The notes under the pieces are model-generated. The model did not search any database. It was not told the DNA's origin and worked only from the letters and a program-made list of their open reading frames with translations. Source: Viridibacterium sediminicola (lineage in GTDB: Bacteria > Pseudomonadota > Gammaproteobacteria > Burkholderiales > Rhodocyclaceae). From it: a DNA stretch of 64,000 nucleotides. Position 1 is the first letter of the stretch. Every line of letters starts with the position of its first letter. The translations under genes and the position numbers were made by a program. Shown one piece after another: positions 17,868-26,494 of this stretch. Location of the stretch: assembly GCF_039631295.1 (NCBI RefSeq), contig NZ_JBDIVE010000003.1, positions 186,001-250,000 of the forward strand. Reading direction: 5' to 3'.

Positions 17868-18773
17868 TCAACCGATTAGCGCTGCGCAGCGCGCTTCGAT
17901 GAAGTCGCGCAGCAAGCTGACCGCCGGGCTGAGCAGGCGGCGGTCGGCGCACATCAGGTAGAGCGGGGCGGCTTCGCCCTGCCAGTCGGGGCAGAGCTGC
18001 TGCAGGCGGCCGGCAGCCAGATCCTGTGCGATATCCAGATGCGACTTGAAGGCGATGCCATGGCCGGCCACGGCCCAGCGTCGCACGATGTCGCCATCGT
18101 TGGAGACATGGCCGACGCGTACCCGCACATTCAGCAGCTCACCGGCCCGCTCGAACTGCCAGCGGTCGTGCAGTTCGCTGTCGCTGCCGATCATGAAGCA
18201 CAGACAGTCGTGATCCTTGAGCGCTTGCGGATGCTGCGGCTCGGCATGCCGGGCGAGGTAGGCCGGCGCGGCGCAGAGCACGCGGCGATTGCCACTGGCC
18301 AGCGGCAGGGCGATCAGGTTCGAGTCCGGCGGCTCGCCGTAGCGCACCGCCAGATCCAGCGGCTGGCGATAGAGGTCGGCCATGCGGTCGGAGAGGTGCA
18401 GGCGGAAGCGCGTGTCGGGATAGGCGGCGTGGAATTCGTCGAGCCAGGGCAGCAGCAGGTTGCGGCCCAGATCCGAGGGCGCAGCAATCTGCAGCGTGCC
18501 ACGGATCTGCGCCCGTCCGGTGGCCAGCTCATCGACGCCGTCACGTAGCGCCGCCAGCGCGATGCGGCAATGGCTGAGGAAGCGCTCGCCTTCGCGGGTC
18601 AGGCGCAGGCTGCGCGTGGAGCGCACGAAAAGCGGCGCCTGCAGCTCAGCTTCCAGACGTTTGAGCGCCGCGCTGGCCGCCGCAGGGGTGATGTTCAGCG
18701 CGCGTGCGGTGGCGGACAGACTGCCGCTATCGACGGTACGAACATAGATTTCCAGGTCTTGTAGCGCTTTCAT
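17868..18773 (-). CDS. LysR-family regulator of the OYE/ADH genes
   Basis: 301 residues: N-terminal winged helix-turn-helix (FVRTVDSGSLSATARALNITPAAASAALKRLEAEL, residues about 10-45) and a two-lobed effector domain of the CrgA/PerR-like group (GTLQIAAPSDLGRNLLLPWLDEF...). It is divergent from the OYE gene with a 107-base gap that holds a perfect inverted repeat, the classic arrangement of a LysR activator with its target. Regulators of this group often sense quinones or electrophiles. ATG 18773 is preferred over a TTG at 18779. Confidence 0.9.
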   Translation of the reverse strand: MKALQDLEIYVRTVDSGSLSATARALNITPAAASAALKRLEAELQAPLFVRSTRSLRLTREGERFLSHCRIALAALRDGVDELATGRAQIRGTLQIAAPSDLGRNLLLPWLDEFHAAYPDTRFRLHLSDRMADLYRQPLDLAVRYGEPPDSNLIALPLASGNRRVLCAAPAYLARHAEPQHPQALKDHDCLCFMIGSDSELHDRWQFERAGELLNVRVRVGHVSNDGDIVRRWAVAGHGIAFKSHLDIAQDLAAGRLQQLCPDWQGEAAPLYLMCADRRLLSPAVSLLRDFIEARCAALIG

Positions 18774-18786
18774 TTTCAAAATATTT

Positions 18787-18802
18787 TTGAATATGTATTC
18801 AA
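18787..18802. promoter_or_regulatory. LysR-type operator, perfect inverted repeat
   Basis: TTGAATA and TATTCAA flank a 2-base centre (16 bp, contains T-N11-A spacing). It lies 14 bases before the LysR start and about 80 before the divergent OYE gene, where an autoregulatory LysR box is expected. Confidence 0.55.
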
Positions 18803-18880
18803 TTTTGCGCTGGTTTATTTGTTCCTGGAATAGATGGATGATGGCAGCACTGTCCGACTCACCCTGAATGGAGTTCCCGC

Positions 18881-19987
18881 ATGTCCTCGCAAAGCCGCGC
18901 CCATCTGTTCACCCCGCTGACCCTGCGCAGCATCAGCCTGCCCAATCGCATCGCCGTCTCGCCGATGTGCATGTATTCCTCGCAAGACGGCTTCGCCACC
19001 GACTGGCACTTCGTACACCTGGGTAGCCGTGCTGCCGGCGGCGCAGGGCTGATCATCACTGAAGCGGCGGCGGTGAGCCCGGAGGGGCGCATCAGCCCGC
19101 AGGATCTGGGGCTGTGGAAAGACGAGCAGATCGCCGGGCTGGCGCGCATTACCGATTTCATCCGTGCCCAGGGCAGCTATTCGGCGATCCAGCTGGCGCA
19201 CGCGGGGCGCAAGGCCAGCACTTTCGCGCCGGGCACCGGTTCCGGCGCCGTGTTGCCCGAGGCTGGTGGCTGGCAGACCGTAGCGCCCTCGGCCGTTCGC
19301 TTCTCCGACAGCTATTCCCTGCCTCTGGCGCTGGACGCGGCCGGTATCCGCAAAGTGATCGATGATTTCGCCGCCGCGACCCGTCGCGCTGCGCAGGCCG
19401 GTTTCGATGTGGTCGAAGTGCATGCCGCCCACGGTTATCTGCTGCACCAGTTCCTCTCGCCGCTGGCCAATCAGCGCGCCGACGAATACGGCGGCAGCTT
19501 CGAGAACCGTATCCGCCTGACCCTGCAAGTGACCGAGGCGGTGCGCGCCGCCTGGCCGGCCGAGCTGCCGCTGCTGGTGCGCCTGTCGGCGACCGACTGG
19601 GCCGAAGGCGGCTGGACACCGGACGAGACGGTGGCGCTGGCCAGCCGCCTCAAGGCGCTGGGCGTCGATCTCATCGATGTGTCGACCGGCGGCATGTTGC
19701 CGGCGCCGAGCATTCCCATCGGCCCCGGCTACCAGGCCGAATTCGCCGCTCGCGTGCGCCATGAAGCGGGCATCGCCAGCAGCGCCGTGGGCCTGATCAC
19801 CGTGGCGGCGCAGGCCGACCATGTCGTGCGCAGCGGCCAGGCCGATCTGGTCATGCTGGCCCGCGAGCTGTTGCGCGACCCCTACTGGCCGCTGCACGCG
19901 GCGCACGAACTGGGGCAGGCAACAGCCTGGCCGACGCAATATCTGCGCGCCGCTCCGGCCGGCAGCACGGCACAGCGCGCGCGCTGA
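18881..19987 (+). CDS. Old yellow enzyme-family NADH:flavin oxidoreductase (YqjM-like ene-reductase)
   Basis: 368 residues, FMN-containing TIM barrel that reduces activated C=C bonds of enones, quinones or nitro compounds with NAD(P)H. It belongs to the YqjM/thermophilic-like class: SPMCMYSS puts the redox-tuning Cys at C30 and Tyr at Y32; HAGRKAST and VEVHAAHGYLLHQFLSPL(A)N with the DEYGGSFENR loop complete the signature. GGAG is 7 bases upstream. It is followed after 25 bases by an alcohol-dehydrogenase-like gene and is divergent from LysR, suggesting an inducible electrophile-detoxification operon. Confidence 0.93.
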   Translation: MSSQSRAHLFTPLTLRSISLPNRIAVSPMCMYSSQDGFATDWHFVHLGSRAAGGAGLIITEAAAVSPEGRISPQDLGLWKDEQIAGLARITDFIRAQGSYSAIQLAHAGRKASTFAPGTGSGAVLPEAGGWQTVAPSAVRFSDSYSLPLALDAAGIRKVIDDFAAATRRAAQAGFDVVEVHAAHGYLLHQFLSPLANQRADEYGGSFENRIRLTLQVTEAVRAAWPAELPLLVRLSATDWAEGGWTPDETVALASRLKALGVDLIDVSTGGMLPAPSIPIGPGYQAEFAARVRHEAGIASSAVGLITVAAQADHVVRSGQADLVMLARELLRDPYWPLHAAHELGQATAWPTQYLRAAPAGSTAQRAR

Positions 19988-20012
19988 ATTCAATTCATCG
20001 AGGAGTCATGAC

Positions 20013-21041
20013 ATGAAAGCCATTGGCTACACCAGTGAACAATTTGCCTTACCCATTGAAAACGCCGCCGCCTTGATCGACGTCGAGCTGCCTGCCCCGC
20101 AGGCAAGCGGGCGCGATCTGCTGGTCCAGGTGCAGGCCATCGCGGTCAATCCGGTCGACACCAAGGTGCGCAAGAGCGCCAATCCGCCTGCGGGCGAGAC
20201 CAAGGTGCTCGGCTGGGATGCGGTCGGCGTCGTGCAGGCGGTCGGGCCGGAAGCAACGCTGTTCAAGCCCGGTGACCGCGTCTGGTATGCCGGCTCGATC
20301 ACCCGGCCAGGCGCTAACGCGCAGCTGCATCTGGTCGATGAGCGCATTGTCGGTCACGCGCCCAGCTCGCTCGGCAATGCCGAAGCGGCGGCGCTGCCGC
20401 TGACAGGGCTGACCGCCTGGGAACTGCTGTTCGACCGTCTTGAAGTGGCGCGTGGCGCGCAGAGCGATGACGCCATCCTCATCGTCGGCGCGGCCGGCGG
20501 CGTGGGTTCCATCCTCGTGCAGCTGGCGCGTCAGCTCACCGGTCTGACCGTCATCGGCACCGCCTCGCGTCCCGAGACGCAGGCCTGGGTGCGCGAGCTT
20601 GGCGCGCATGACGTCATCGATCACAGCCTGCCGCTGAGTGCAGAGCTCAAGCGCATCGGCATCCCGCAGGTGCGCTACGTGGTCAGCCTGACGCAAACCG
20701 ATCAGCACATCGCCGAGATCGTCGAGTGCCTGGCGCCGCAGGGGCGCTTCGGCCTCATCGACGACCCGGCGCCCTTCGACATCAAGCTGCTCAAGCGCAA
20801 GGCGATCTCGCTGCACTGGGAGCTGATGTTCACGCGTGCCATCTTCCAGACGCCAGACATCATCGCCCAGCACCACATCCTCGATCAGCTCGCCGCGCTG
20901 GTCGATGCCGGCCAGATCCGCACAACGCTCGGCGAGCACTTTGGCGTGATCAACGCCGCCAATCTGCGCCGCGCCCACGCCTTGCTGGAGTCAGGCAAGG
21001 CGCGCGGCAAGATCGTGCTGGAAGACTGGGGCCTCAATTAG
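20013..21041 (+). CDS. Zinc-less MDR oxidoreductase (quinone reductase-like, alcohol dehydrogenase family 1)
   Basis: 342 residues, medium-chain dehydrogenase fold with NADPH-binding GAAGGVGSILVQLAR near residue 155 and an N-terminal GroES-like domain (VNPVDTKVR, LGWDAVGVVQAVG). The zinc-binding cysteines of classical alcohol dehydrogenases are absent, as in the zinc-binding-named family TIGR02817 and quinone reductases. The start at 20013 has AGGAG upstream. It likely reduces quinones or enones along with the upstream OYE enzyme. It overlaps the convergent dioxygenase-like gene by four bases. Confidence 0.9.
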   Translation: MKAIGYTSEQFALPIENAAALIDVELPAPQASGRDLLVQVQAIAVNPVDTKVRKSANPPAGETKVLGWDAVGVVQAVGPEATLFKPGDRVWYAGSITRPGANAQLHLVDERIVGHAPSSLGNAEAAALPLTGLTAWELLFDRLEVARGAQSDDAILIVGAAGGVGSILVQLARQLTGLTVIGTASRPETQAWVRELGAHDVIDHSLPLSAELKRIGIPQVRYVVSLTQTDQHIAEIVECLAPQGRFGLIDDPAPFDIKLLKRKAISLHWELMFTRAIFQTPDIIAQHHILDQLAALVDAGQIRTTLGEHFGVINAANLRRAHALLESGKARGKIVLEDWGLN

Positions 21042-21928
21042 CCGAACTGGAAGCAGCGCATGCTCAGTGTGCCGCTGTGAAAGCCGCTGAACACAGTCTT
21101 CGCGGCTTCGTCCGGCGCGGCCGCGCCCAGCGCATAGAGCATCGGAAAGTAGTGGTCGGGCGTCGCCACCGCCGTGGCGGCACCGGGCAGGCTGCTGTAG
21201 TCGAGCAGGCGTTTGTCATCGCGCGCTTGCAAGGCTTGTGCGAAGGCATCGTCGAAAGCCTGCGCCCAGGGTTGGCCAGCTTTGTCTGATTCCGGGCGGC
21301 CGCGCATGGTGGCGCGCAGGTTGTGCACGACATTGCCGCTGCCGATGATCATCACGCCACGATCCCGCAGGGCCGACAGCTCGCGGCCGACGGCATGGTG
21401 AAAAGCTGGCGGCTTGGCGTAATCGATGGACAGCTGGAACACCGGCACGTCGGCCTGCGGGTAGAGCTGGTGCAGTACCGTCCAGGTACCGTGATCAAGC
21501 CCCCAGTCCCGCGTGGGCTGTACGCGTGCACTGCGCACCAGCGCCGCCGCTTCGCGTGCCAGGGCCGGCGCGCCAGGGGCGGGATATTGCATGGTGTTCA
21601 GCGCAGCCGGAAAGCCGCTGAAATCGTGAATCGTTTCCGGCCGTTCATGGACCAGCACGCCTGTCGCGCCGGGTGTCAGCCAGTGTGCCGAGACCACCAG
21701 CATCGCCTGCGGGCGCGGCAGGGATTTACCCAGGGCTTGCAGGCTGCGTGTGAAGCGATTGTCCTGGATCGCGTTCATCGGGCTGCCATGGCCGATGAAC
21801 AGAACCGGCGCACGCGCAGTGGCGGCCTTGCTTGAAGTTGCTGCCAAGGCGCCGAGACTGTGCAGGGCCGCCAGGCTGCCGCCACTGATCAGGAAACGGC
21901 GGCGTGCGGATGAGGTGTTGTGCGTCAT
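21038..21928 (-). CDS. Tat-exported 4,5-DOPA extradiol dioxygenase-like protein (YgiD/LigB family)
   Basis: 296 residues of the LigB-like class III extradiol dioxygenase family (YgiD). Metal-ligand histidines are in FIGHGSPMNA (near 46), VVSAHWLTPG (near 81) and the SGNVVHNLR region (near 200), with WGLDHGTW near 143. Unlike E. coli YgiD, it carries an N-terminal SARRRFLISGG twin-arginine motif and a hydrophobic stretch, so it should be exported folded. It may open catechol rings such as DOPA; activity is inferred from family only. It is convergent with, and overlaps by four bases, the MDR gene. Confidence 0.85.
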   Translation of the reverse strand: MTHNTSSARRRFLISGGSLAALHSLGALAATSSKAATARAPVLFIGHGSPMNAIQDNRFTRSLQALGKSLPRPQAMLVVSAHWLTPGATGVLVHERPETIHDFSGFPAALNTMQYPAPGAPALAREAAALVRSARVQPTRDWGLDHGTWTVLHQLYPQADVPVFQLSIDYAKPPAFHHAVGRELSALRDRGVMIIGSGNVVHNLRATMRGRPESDKAGQPWAQAFDDAFAQALQARDDKRLLDYSSLPGAATAVATPDHYFPMLYALGAAAPDEAAKTVFSGFHSGTLSMRCFQFG

Positions 21929-22104
21929 TGCGAAGTGTGTGGGAAGATTTGCCCGTCTGACTGCGCCACCCCAGTGATGGTTCCGGTATCAACAAGATCA
22001 GTGCGTGTCGCGGGTTTGCGGGGCCACGAGGCGCTGCGGGACATCTTGCCACGCCAGGCCTCCGCTGGCTTACCATGCAGCTTCCTGCATCAGCGTAGCG
22101 CATC
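21929..22104. other. Intergenic region between divergent dioxygenase-like and TldD genes
   Basis: 176 bases containing the promoters of both genes. No repeat, terminator or small gene of note was seen. Confidence 0.4.
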
Positions 22105-23535
22105 GTGGACGACATACGCCTTCTCTTCAAACAGCTTGCCCCCGCCGTCGACTTCTGTTCGCTGCGCCTGCTCGATGAGCGCAGTGAGCGCACTTCGGTG
22201 CGTCAGAACGTCTTGCAGCCTTTGAGTACCAGCCTCGACCACGGCGCGATGATCACGGTGATTCATCGCGGCGGTTATGGGTATGCCGCGACCAGCGATC
22301 TCAGCGCGGCCGGGCTCAAGGCGGCGATGGCCAAAGCGCAGGACTGGGCGGCGGCGAGTGCCGGGCGCTCGGTGGTGGATTACAGCCGCATCGCGCTGCC
22401 GCGTCCGCAAGGGCGTTATGCGAGTCCGCGCAGCGGCGCCGTGCAGCCCTCGCGGCGCGAGATCATCGACATCCTGATGGCTGAGTCGGCGGCCTGTCCG
22501 ATTGATGCGCGCATCGTGGACTGGTCGGCCTCGCTGTGGACCATCAGCAGTGAGCAGCTTTATCTGACTGCCGATGGCGCCGAGCTTGAGCAGCGCTTCC
22601 GCTACGTGATGCCCGATCTGTCGGTCAGCGCCAATGCCGGCAGCCAGACGCAGACGCGCAGCTTCGCCGGTGGCGGATTATGCCGTCAGGGTGATCTGGC
22701 CCTGCTGCGTGACAGCGGCTTCATCGGCTGTGCGCCGGGCGTGGCGCGCGAGGCCTTGGCCCTGCTCGAAGCGCCGAATTGCCCGAGCGGGCGCATGGAT
22801 CTGCTGCTGATGCCGGCGCAGATGATGCTGCAGATTCACGAGTCGATTGGTCACCCGCTGGAGCTCGATCGCATTCTCGGCGACGAGCGCAACTTTGCCG
22901 GCACCAGCTTCGTCACCCTCGACATGTTCGGTCACTACCCGTACGGCTCGTCGCTGCTCAATGTGAGCTTCGATCCGACGCGCCCCGAGCAGTTTGCCAG
23001 CTATGGCTGGGACGACGACGGCAGTCCGGCCGAGAAGGTCTTCGTGATTCGCGACGGCATCCTGCAGCGCCCGCTGGGCGGTGCCATCTCGCAGGCGCGC
23101 GCGGGCATCGCCGGGGCGGCGAGCGCGCGCGCCAGCGGCTGGAACCGGCCGCCGCTGGACCGCATGTCCAATCTCAACGTCGAGCCGGGCGAGAGCACGC
23201 TTGAAGCGATGATTGCCTCGGTCGAACGCGGCGTGCTGATGGATGCCAATATGTCCTGGTCGATCGATGATTCGCGCAACAAGTTCCAGTTCGGCTGCGA
23301 GTACGGGCGACTCATCGAGAACGGCGAGCTGACGCAGGTGGTGCGCAATCCGAATTACCGAGGCATCTCGGCGACTTTCTGGCGTTCGCTGCGCGCGGTG
23401 GGCAATGCTGACAGCGTGGCGGTGATGGGCACGCCTTTCTGCGGCAAGGCCGAGCCCTCGCAGATCATCCGCGTCGGCCATGCTTCGCCGGCGTGTTTGT
23501 TCAGCGATGTCGAAGTGTTCGGGGCGGAGGCATGA
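22105..23535 (+). CDS. TldD-family metalloprotease subunit
   Basis: 476 residues. TldD is the catalytic half of a zinc protease that, with TldE, digests unfolded peptides and matures peptides such as microcin B17 and CcdA. The zinc motif HExxxH is H245-E246-S-I-G-H250, and the third-ligand cysteine motif CGK is at about C446 near the C-terminus. The start is a GTG at 22105, forced by a TAG codon immediately upstream in frame. It overlaps the tldE start (ATGA). The N-terminus is shorter than canonical TldD, so this is a TldD-like paralogue; a housekeeping copy is probably elsewhere. Confidence 0.9.
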   Translation: MDDIRLLFKQLAPAVDFCSLRLLDERSERTSVRQNVLQPLSTSLDHGAMITVIHRGGYGYAATSDLSAAGLKAAMAKAQDWAAASAGRSVVDYSRIALPRPQGRYASPRSGAVQPSRREIIDILMAESAACPIDARIVDWSASLWTISSEQLYLTADGAELEQRFRYVMPDLSVSANAGSQTQTRSFAGGGLCRQGDLALLRDSGFIGCAPGVAREALALLEAPNCPSGRMDLLLMPAQMMLQIHESIGHPLELDRILGDERNFAGTSFVTLDMFGHYPYGSSLLNVSFDPTRPEQFASYGWDDDGSPAEKVFVIRDGILQRPLGGAISQARAGIAGAASARASGWNRPPLDRMSNLNVEPGESTLEAMIASVERGVLMDANMSWSIDDSRNKFQFGCEYGRLIENGELTQVVRNPNYRGISATFWRSLRAVGNADSVAVMGTPFCGKAEPSQIIRVGHASPACLFSDVEVFGAEA

Positions 23536-24848
23536 TGCAAGCGTGGTTCTATTCACTCGCCGAGCAGATCAGTGCCGGCATCCGGGCCGGGGAACACTTC
23601 ACCTGCTGGCTCAGCGCCGAGTCCTCTGACTTCGTGCGCTTCAATCATGGACTGATCCGCCAGAGCGGTCATGTGCAGCAGCGCTACCTGACCCTCAAGC
23701 TGATCATTGGCCAGCGTCAGGCGCAGGGCGAGCTGAGCCTGAGCGGCCTGCGCGGCGAGGATATGGCGCTGATCGCCCAGCTGCTCGACGCCTTGCGCGC
23801 CCAGATCTTCGATCTGCCCGAGGATCCGCATCTGCTGCTGGCGACGGCGCCGCAGTCGAGCGAGCGCATCGTGGCCTCCAGCCTGCCGGCGACGCGCGAG
23901 ATCGTCGATGAAGTGCTCAGCGTGGCGGCTGGCTACGACTTCGTCGGCATCCTGGCCAGCGGGCCGGTGTATCGCGGCTTCGCCAATTCATGGGGGCAGC
24001 GCAACTGGCACGAAGTGGCCAGCTTCAATCTCGACTGGAGCCTCTACCACGCGGCCGACAAGGCGGTGAAAAGCAGCTACGCAGGCTTTGCCTGGGATGC
24101 CGCCGCCTTCCGCGACAAGTTCGCCGAGGCGGCGCGTCAGCTGGCCCTGCTGCAGCGTCCGGCGGTGAGCATTGCGGCCGGGCCCAGCCGCGTCTTCCTC
24201 ACGCCGACCGCGCTGGCCGAGATCATCGGCATGCTGAGCTGGGGCGGCGTGTCGGAGAAGTCCCTGCGCACCAAGCAGAGTTCGCTGCGGCGCATGCGCG
24301 ACGAAGGCCTGCAACTGAATTCCGCTGTGTCGATCAGCGAGCACACGGCGGGCGGGCTGGCGCCCAGCTTCCAGGCCGAGGGCTTCATCAAGGCGGCGCG
24401 GGTCGAGCTGATCACCCAGGGCCAGCTCACCGGCTCGCTGATCTCGCCGCGCACGGCGCGCGAGTATGGCCTCGCCACCAATGGCGACGAAACGCTGGCC
24501 AGCATCGAGATGGCGGCCGGCAGTCTGCCGCAGGCCGACGCCCTGCGCGCGCTCGACACGGGTGTGTGGATCAGCAATCTCTGGTATCTCAACTACTCGG
24601 ATCGCGCCAGCTGCCGCATGACCGGCATGACGCGCTTTGCCAGTTTCCGCGTCGAGCATGGCGAGATCGTTGCGCCGCTCAATGTGATGCGTTTTGACGA
24701 ATCGCTCTACCGCATGCTCGGGGACAACTTGCTGGCCCTCACGCAGGAGCGCGAACTGCTCATCGACGGCATGAGCTACGGCCAGCGCAGCACCGACAGC
24801 AGCCTGCTGCCCGGCGCCTTGGTGGAGGATTTCCGCTTCGTGCTCTAG
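23532..24848 (+). CDS. TldE/PmbA-family protease subunit
   Basis: 438 residues, the non-metal partner of TldD. It shares the TldD fold but lacks HExxxH; LSAESSDFVRFNHGLIRQSG near 27-45 and the GNIxA-like strands of the C-terminal half fit PmbA/TldE proteins. The start ATG (23532) overlaps the tldD stop by four bases, so the two subunits are made in step. Its TAG stop lies in the first copy of a 13-bp tandem duplication (24844-24868) shared with the next gene. The substrate peptide is unknown. Confidence 0.85.
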   Translation: MMQAWFYSLAEQISAGIRAGEHFTCWLSAESSDFVRFNHGLIRQSGHVQQRYLTLKLIIGQRQAQGELSLSGLRGEDMALIAQLLDALRAQIFDLPEDPHLLLATAPQSSERIVASSLPATREIVDEVLSVAAGYDFVGILASGPVYRGFANSWGQRNWHEVASFNLDWSLYHAADKAVKSSYAGFAWDAAAFRDKFAEAARQLALLQRPAVSIAAGPSRVFLTPTALAEIIGMLSWGGVSEKSLRTKQSSLRRMRDEGLQLNSAVSISEHTAGGLAPSFQAEGFIKAARVELITQGQLTGSLISPRTAREYGLATNGDETLASIEMAAGSLPQADALRALDTGVWISNLWYLNYSDRASCRMTGMTRFASFRVEHGEIVAPLNVMRFDESLYRMLGDNLLALTQERELLIDGMSYGQRSTDSSLLPGALVEDFRFVL

Positions 24849-24868
24849 CCTGTTGGTCTAGCCTGTTG
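24844..24868. repeat. 13-bp tandem direct repeat spanning both stop codons
   Basis: TCTAGCCTGTTG occurs at 24844-24855 and again at 24857-24868, separated by one G (13-bp period). The first copy contains the TAG stop of the TldE gene; the second contains the CTA, i.e. TAG on the minus strand, of the convergent GGDEF gene. Confidence 0.85.
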
Positions 24869-26348
24869 CAGTGGCCAGCATGCTGTTGTTGCGCCCGGCG
24901 TTCTTGGCGGCGTAGAGCGCCTTGTCGGCGCAGGCCACCAGCTGGTCGAGGCTTTGCCCGCTCTGCCACTGTGCGATGCCGCAGCTGAGGGTGACCGGGA
25001 TCAGCAGGCCCTCGACCTCGAAGGGGTGTTCGGCCAGGTGGGTGCGCAGGCGTTCGGCGAGTTTCAGTGCCTCCGGCGCACTGCTCGCCGGCAGCAAGGT
25101 AGCGAACTCCTCACCGCCCCAGCGACAGGGCACGTCTTCGGCGCGCAGCAGCTGGCGCATGCGCTGCGCCAGCTCGCGCAGCACCGCATCGCCGATGGTA
25201 TGGCCGTGCAGGTCGTTGATGTTCTTGAAGTAATCCAGGTCGAAGAGGATCAGTGACAAGGCTTCGTGGTGGCGTTCGGCATAGCTCATCATGCGCGCCG
25301 CGTCGTCGGTGAAGCGGCGCCGGTTGGGCAGGCCGGTCAGCATGTCCTCGTTGGCGATGCGCGCCAGCTCGCGCTCGGCGACTTTCCAGCGGGTGATGTT
25401 GAAATGCGCGCCGACGATCACCGGTGTGCCGTCGATGTCGGTGCAGCGGCGCTTGATCACCTTGCGGAAGCGCTCCTCGCCGCTGGGGTGGATGAAATAC
25501 TGCTCCTTGTCGATTTCGGCGCCGGCCAGCACCTCGATGTCTTCTTCCGGCGTGCCCTTGGCCAGCGCCGGGTTGAAGGCCAGCTGGTGCGCGATCTTGC
25601 CGATCAGATCGGCCTTGCTCCGGCCGCGTTCATGTGCGAAGGCTTCGTTGACGAGCAGAAAGGCGCCGTTTTTGTCCTTGATGTACAGCGGGTCGGGGAT
25701 CACGTCGATCAGGCGCTGGACGAAGTCCTGGGTGCGCTCGCGCAGCTGTGTCTGGCGCTGCAGGGCTTCTTGCAGCGCGCGTTCGGTCTGCCGCCAGTGG
25801 GTGGTGTCAAACAGCGCGCAGACGATGGCATAGCTGCCGTCCGGGCTTTCGCAGCGGCCCTTGGTGACGACGCGGAACTGCTCTTCGCCGGTTGCTGCGT
25901 GGCGCTTTTCCTCTTCCTTGTAGACGCGTTCGCCGCGCAGCACGGCGGCATCCTCGGCGCGGATCTTGTCGGCCACCGTTGCGTTGGGCGCCAGATCGAT
26001 CGAACAGACGCCGATCAGGCTCTCGCGGGGCTTGCCCCATTGCTCGGCCTGGGCACGGTTGATCAGCAGGTAGCGGCTGTGGGCGTCCTTGACGTAGATC
26101 GGCATCGGCACTACGTCGAGAATGCGCTGAATGAAGTCGCGCGTGGCTTGGTGCTGGTGGCGCTCGTCATTCACCTTGGTGTGCAGCGTGCGCGCTTGCT
26201 GGCGCAAGCGCAGGCAAGCCATTGCTGCACTGCCCAGGGCACCGGCAGGCAGGGCGAGCCAGGCCAGATCGCTGAGCAACAGGACCAGGCTGCCGGCGGT
26301 CAGCCCGCACAGTGCGGTGAATAAAGCTCCCAGCAGCGCCTCGCGCAT
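24858..26348 (-). CDS. Membrane-anchored PAS-PAS-GGDEF diguanylate cyclase
   Basis: 496 residues with the same plan as the protein at 6936-8444: two hydrophobic N-terminal segments, PAS at about 70-185 and 205-320, and GGDEF at about 330-496. The active site reads CRWGGEEF and is preceded by RAED, an intact RxxD inhibitory site. The two paralogues share phrases such as IPxxIYVKDA, LLINRAQAE.WG and ITRWKVAER, indicating gene duplication. AAGGGA lies upstream of ATG 26348. The helicase gene ends 146 bases upstream. Confidence 0.93.
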   Translation of the reverse strand: MREALLGALFTALCGLTAGSLVLLLSDLAWLALPAGALGSAAMACLRLRQQARTLHTKVNDERHQHQATRDFIQRILDVVPMPIYVKDAHSRYLLINRAQAEQWGKPRESLIGVCSIDLAPNATVADKIRAEDAAVLRGERVYKEEEKRHAATGEEQFRVVTKGRCESPDGSYAIVCALFDTTHWRQTERALQEALQRQTQLRERTQDFVQRLIDVIPDPLYIKDKNGAFLLVNEAFAHERGRSKADLIGKIAHQLAFNPALAKGTPEEDIEVLAGAEIDKEQYFIHPSGEERFRKVIKRRCTDIDGTPVIVGAHFNITRWKVAERELARIANEDMLTGLPNRRRFTDDAARMMSYAERHHEALSLILFDLDYFKNINDLHGHTIGDAVLRELAQRMRQLLRAEDVPCRWGGEEFATLLPASSAPEALKLAERLRTHLAEHPFEVEGLLIPVTLSCGIAQWQSGQSLDQLVACADKALYAAKNAGRNNSMLATATG

Positions 26349-26436
26349 GCCCGTCCCTTGTGTTGTTGGTCTTGAAAGCCTGCCGACATCGCCGGGCGGC
26401 TGCAGTGATCCGGGAACCGGAGCCTGGGGCCAGCCT

Positions 26437-26467
26437 GCCCGCTGGATGCATTGTGCATCAAGCGGGC
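26437..26467. repeat. Strong 14-bp hairpin between helicase and GGDEF genes
   Basis: Arms at 26437-26450 and 26454-26467 (GCCCGCT...GATGCA and its complement) pair over 14 positions with a single mismatch and a 3-base TTG loop. There is no T-run on either strand, so it is either a rho-independent terminator lacking its tail, an RNA-stability element or an RNA-regulatory structure. Confidence 0.55.
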
Positions 26468-26494
26468 CGGTTTATGCACCTGCCCCCGCCGGGT

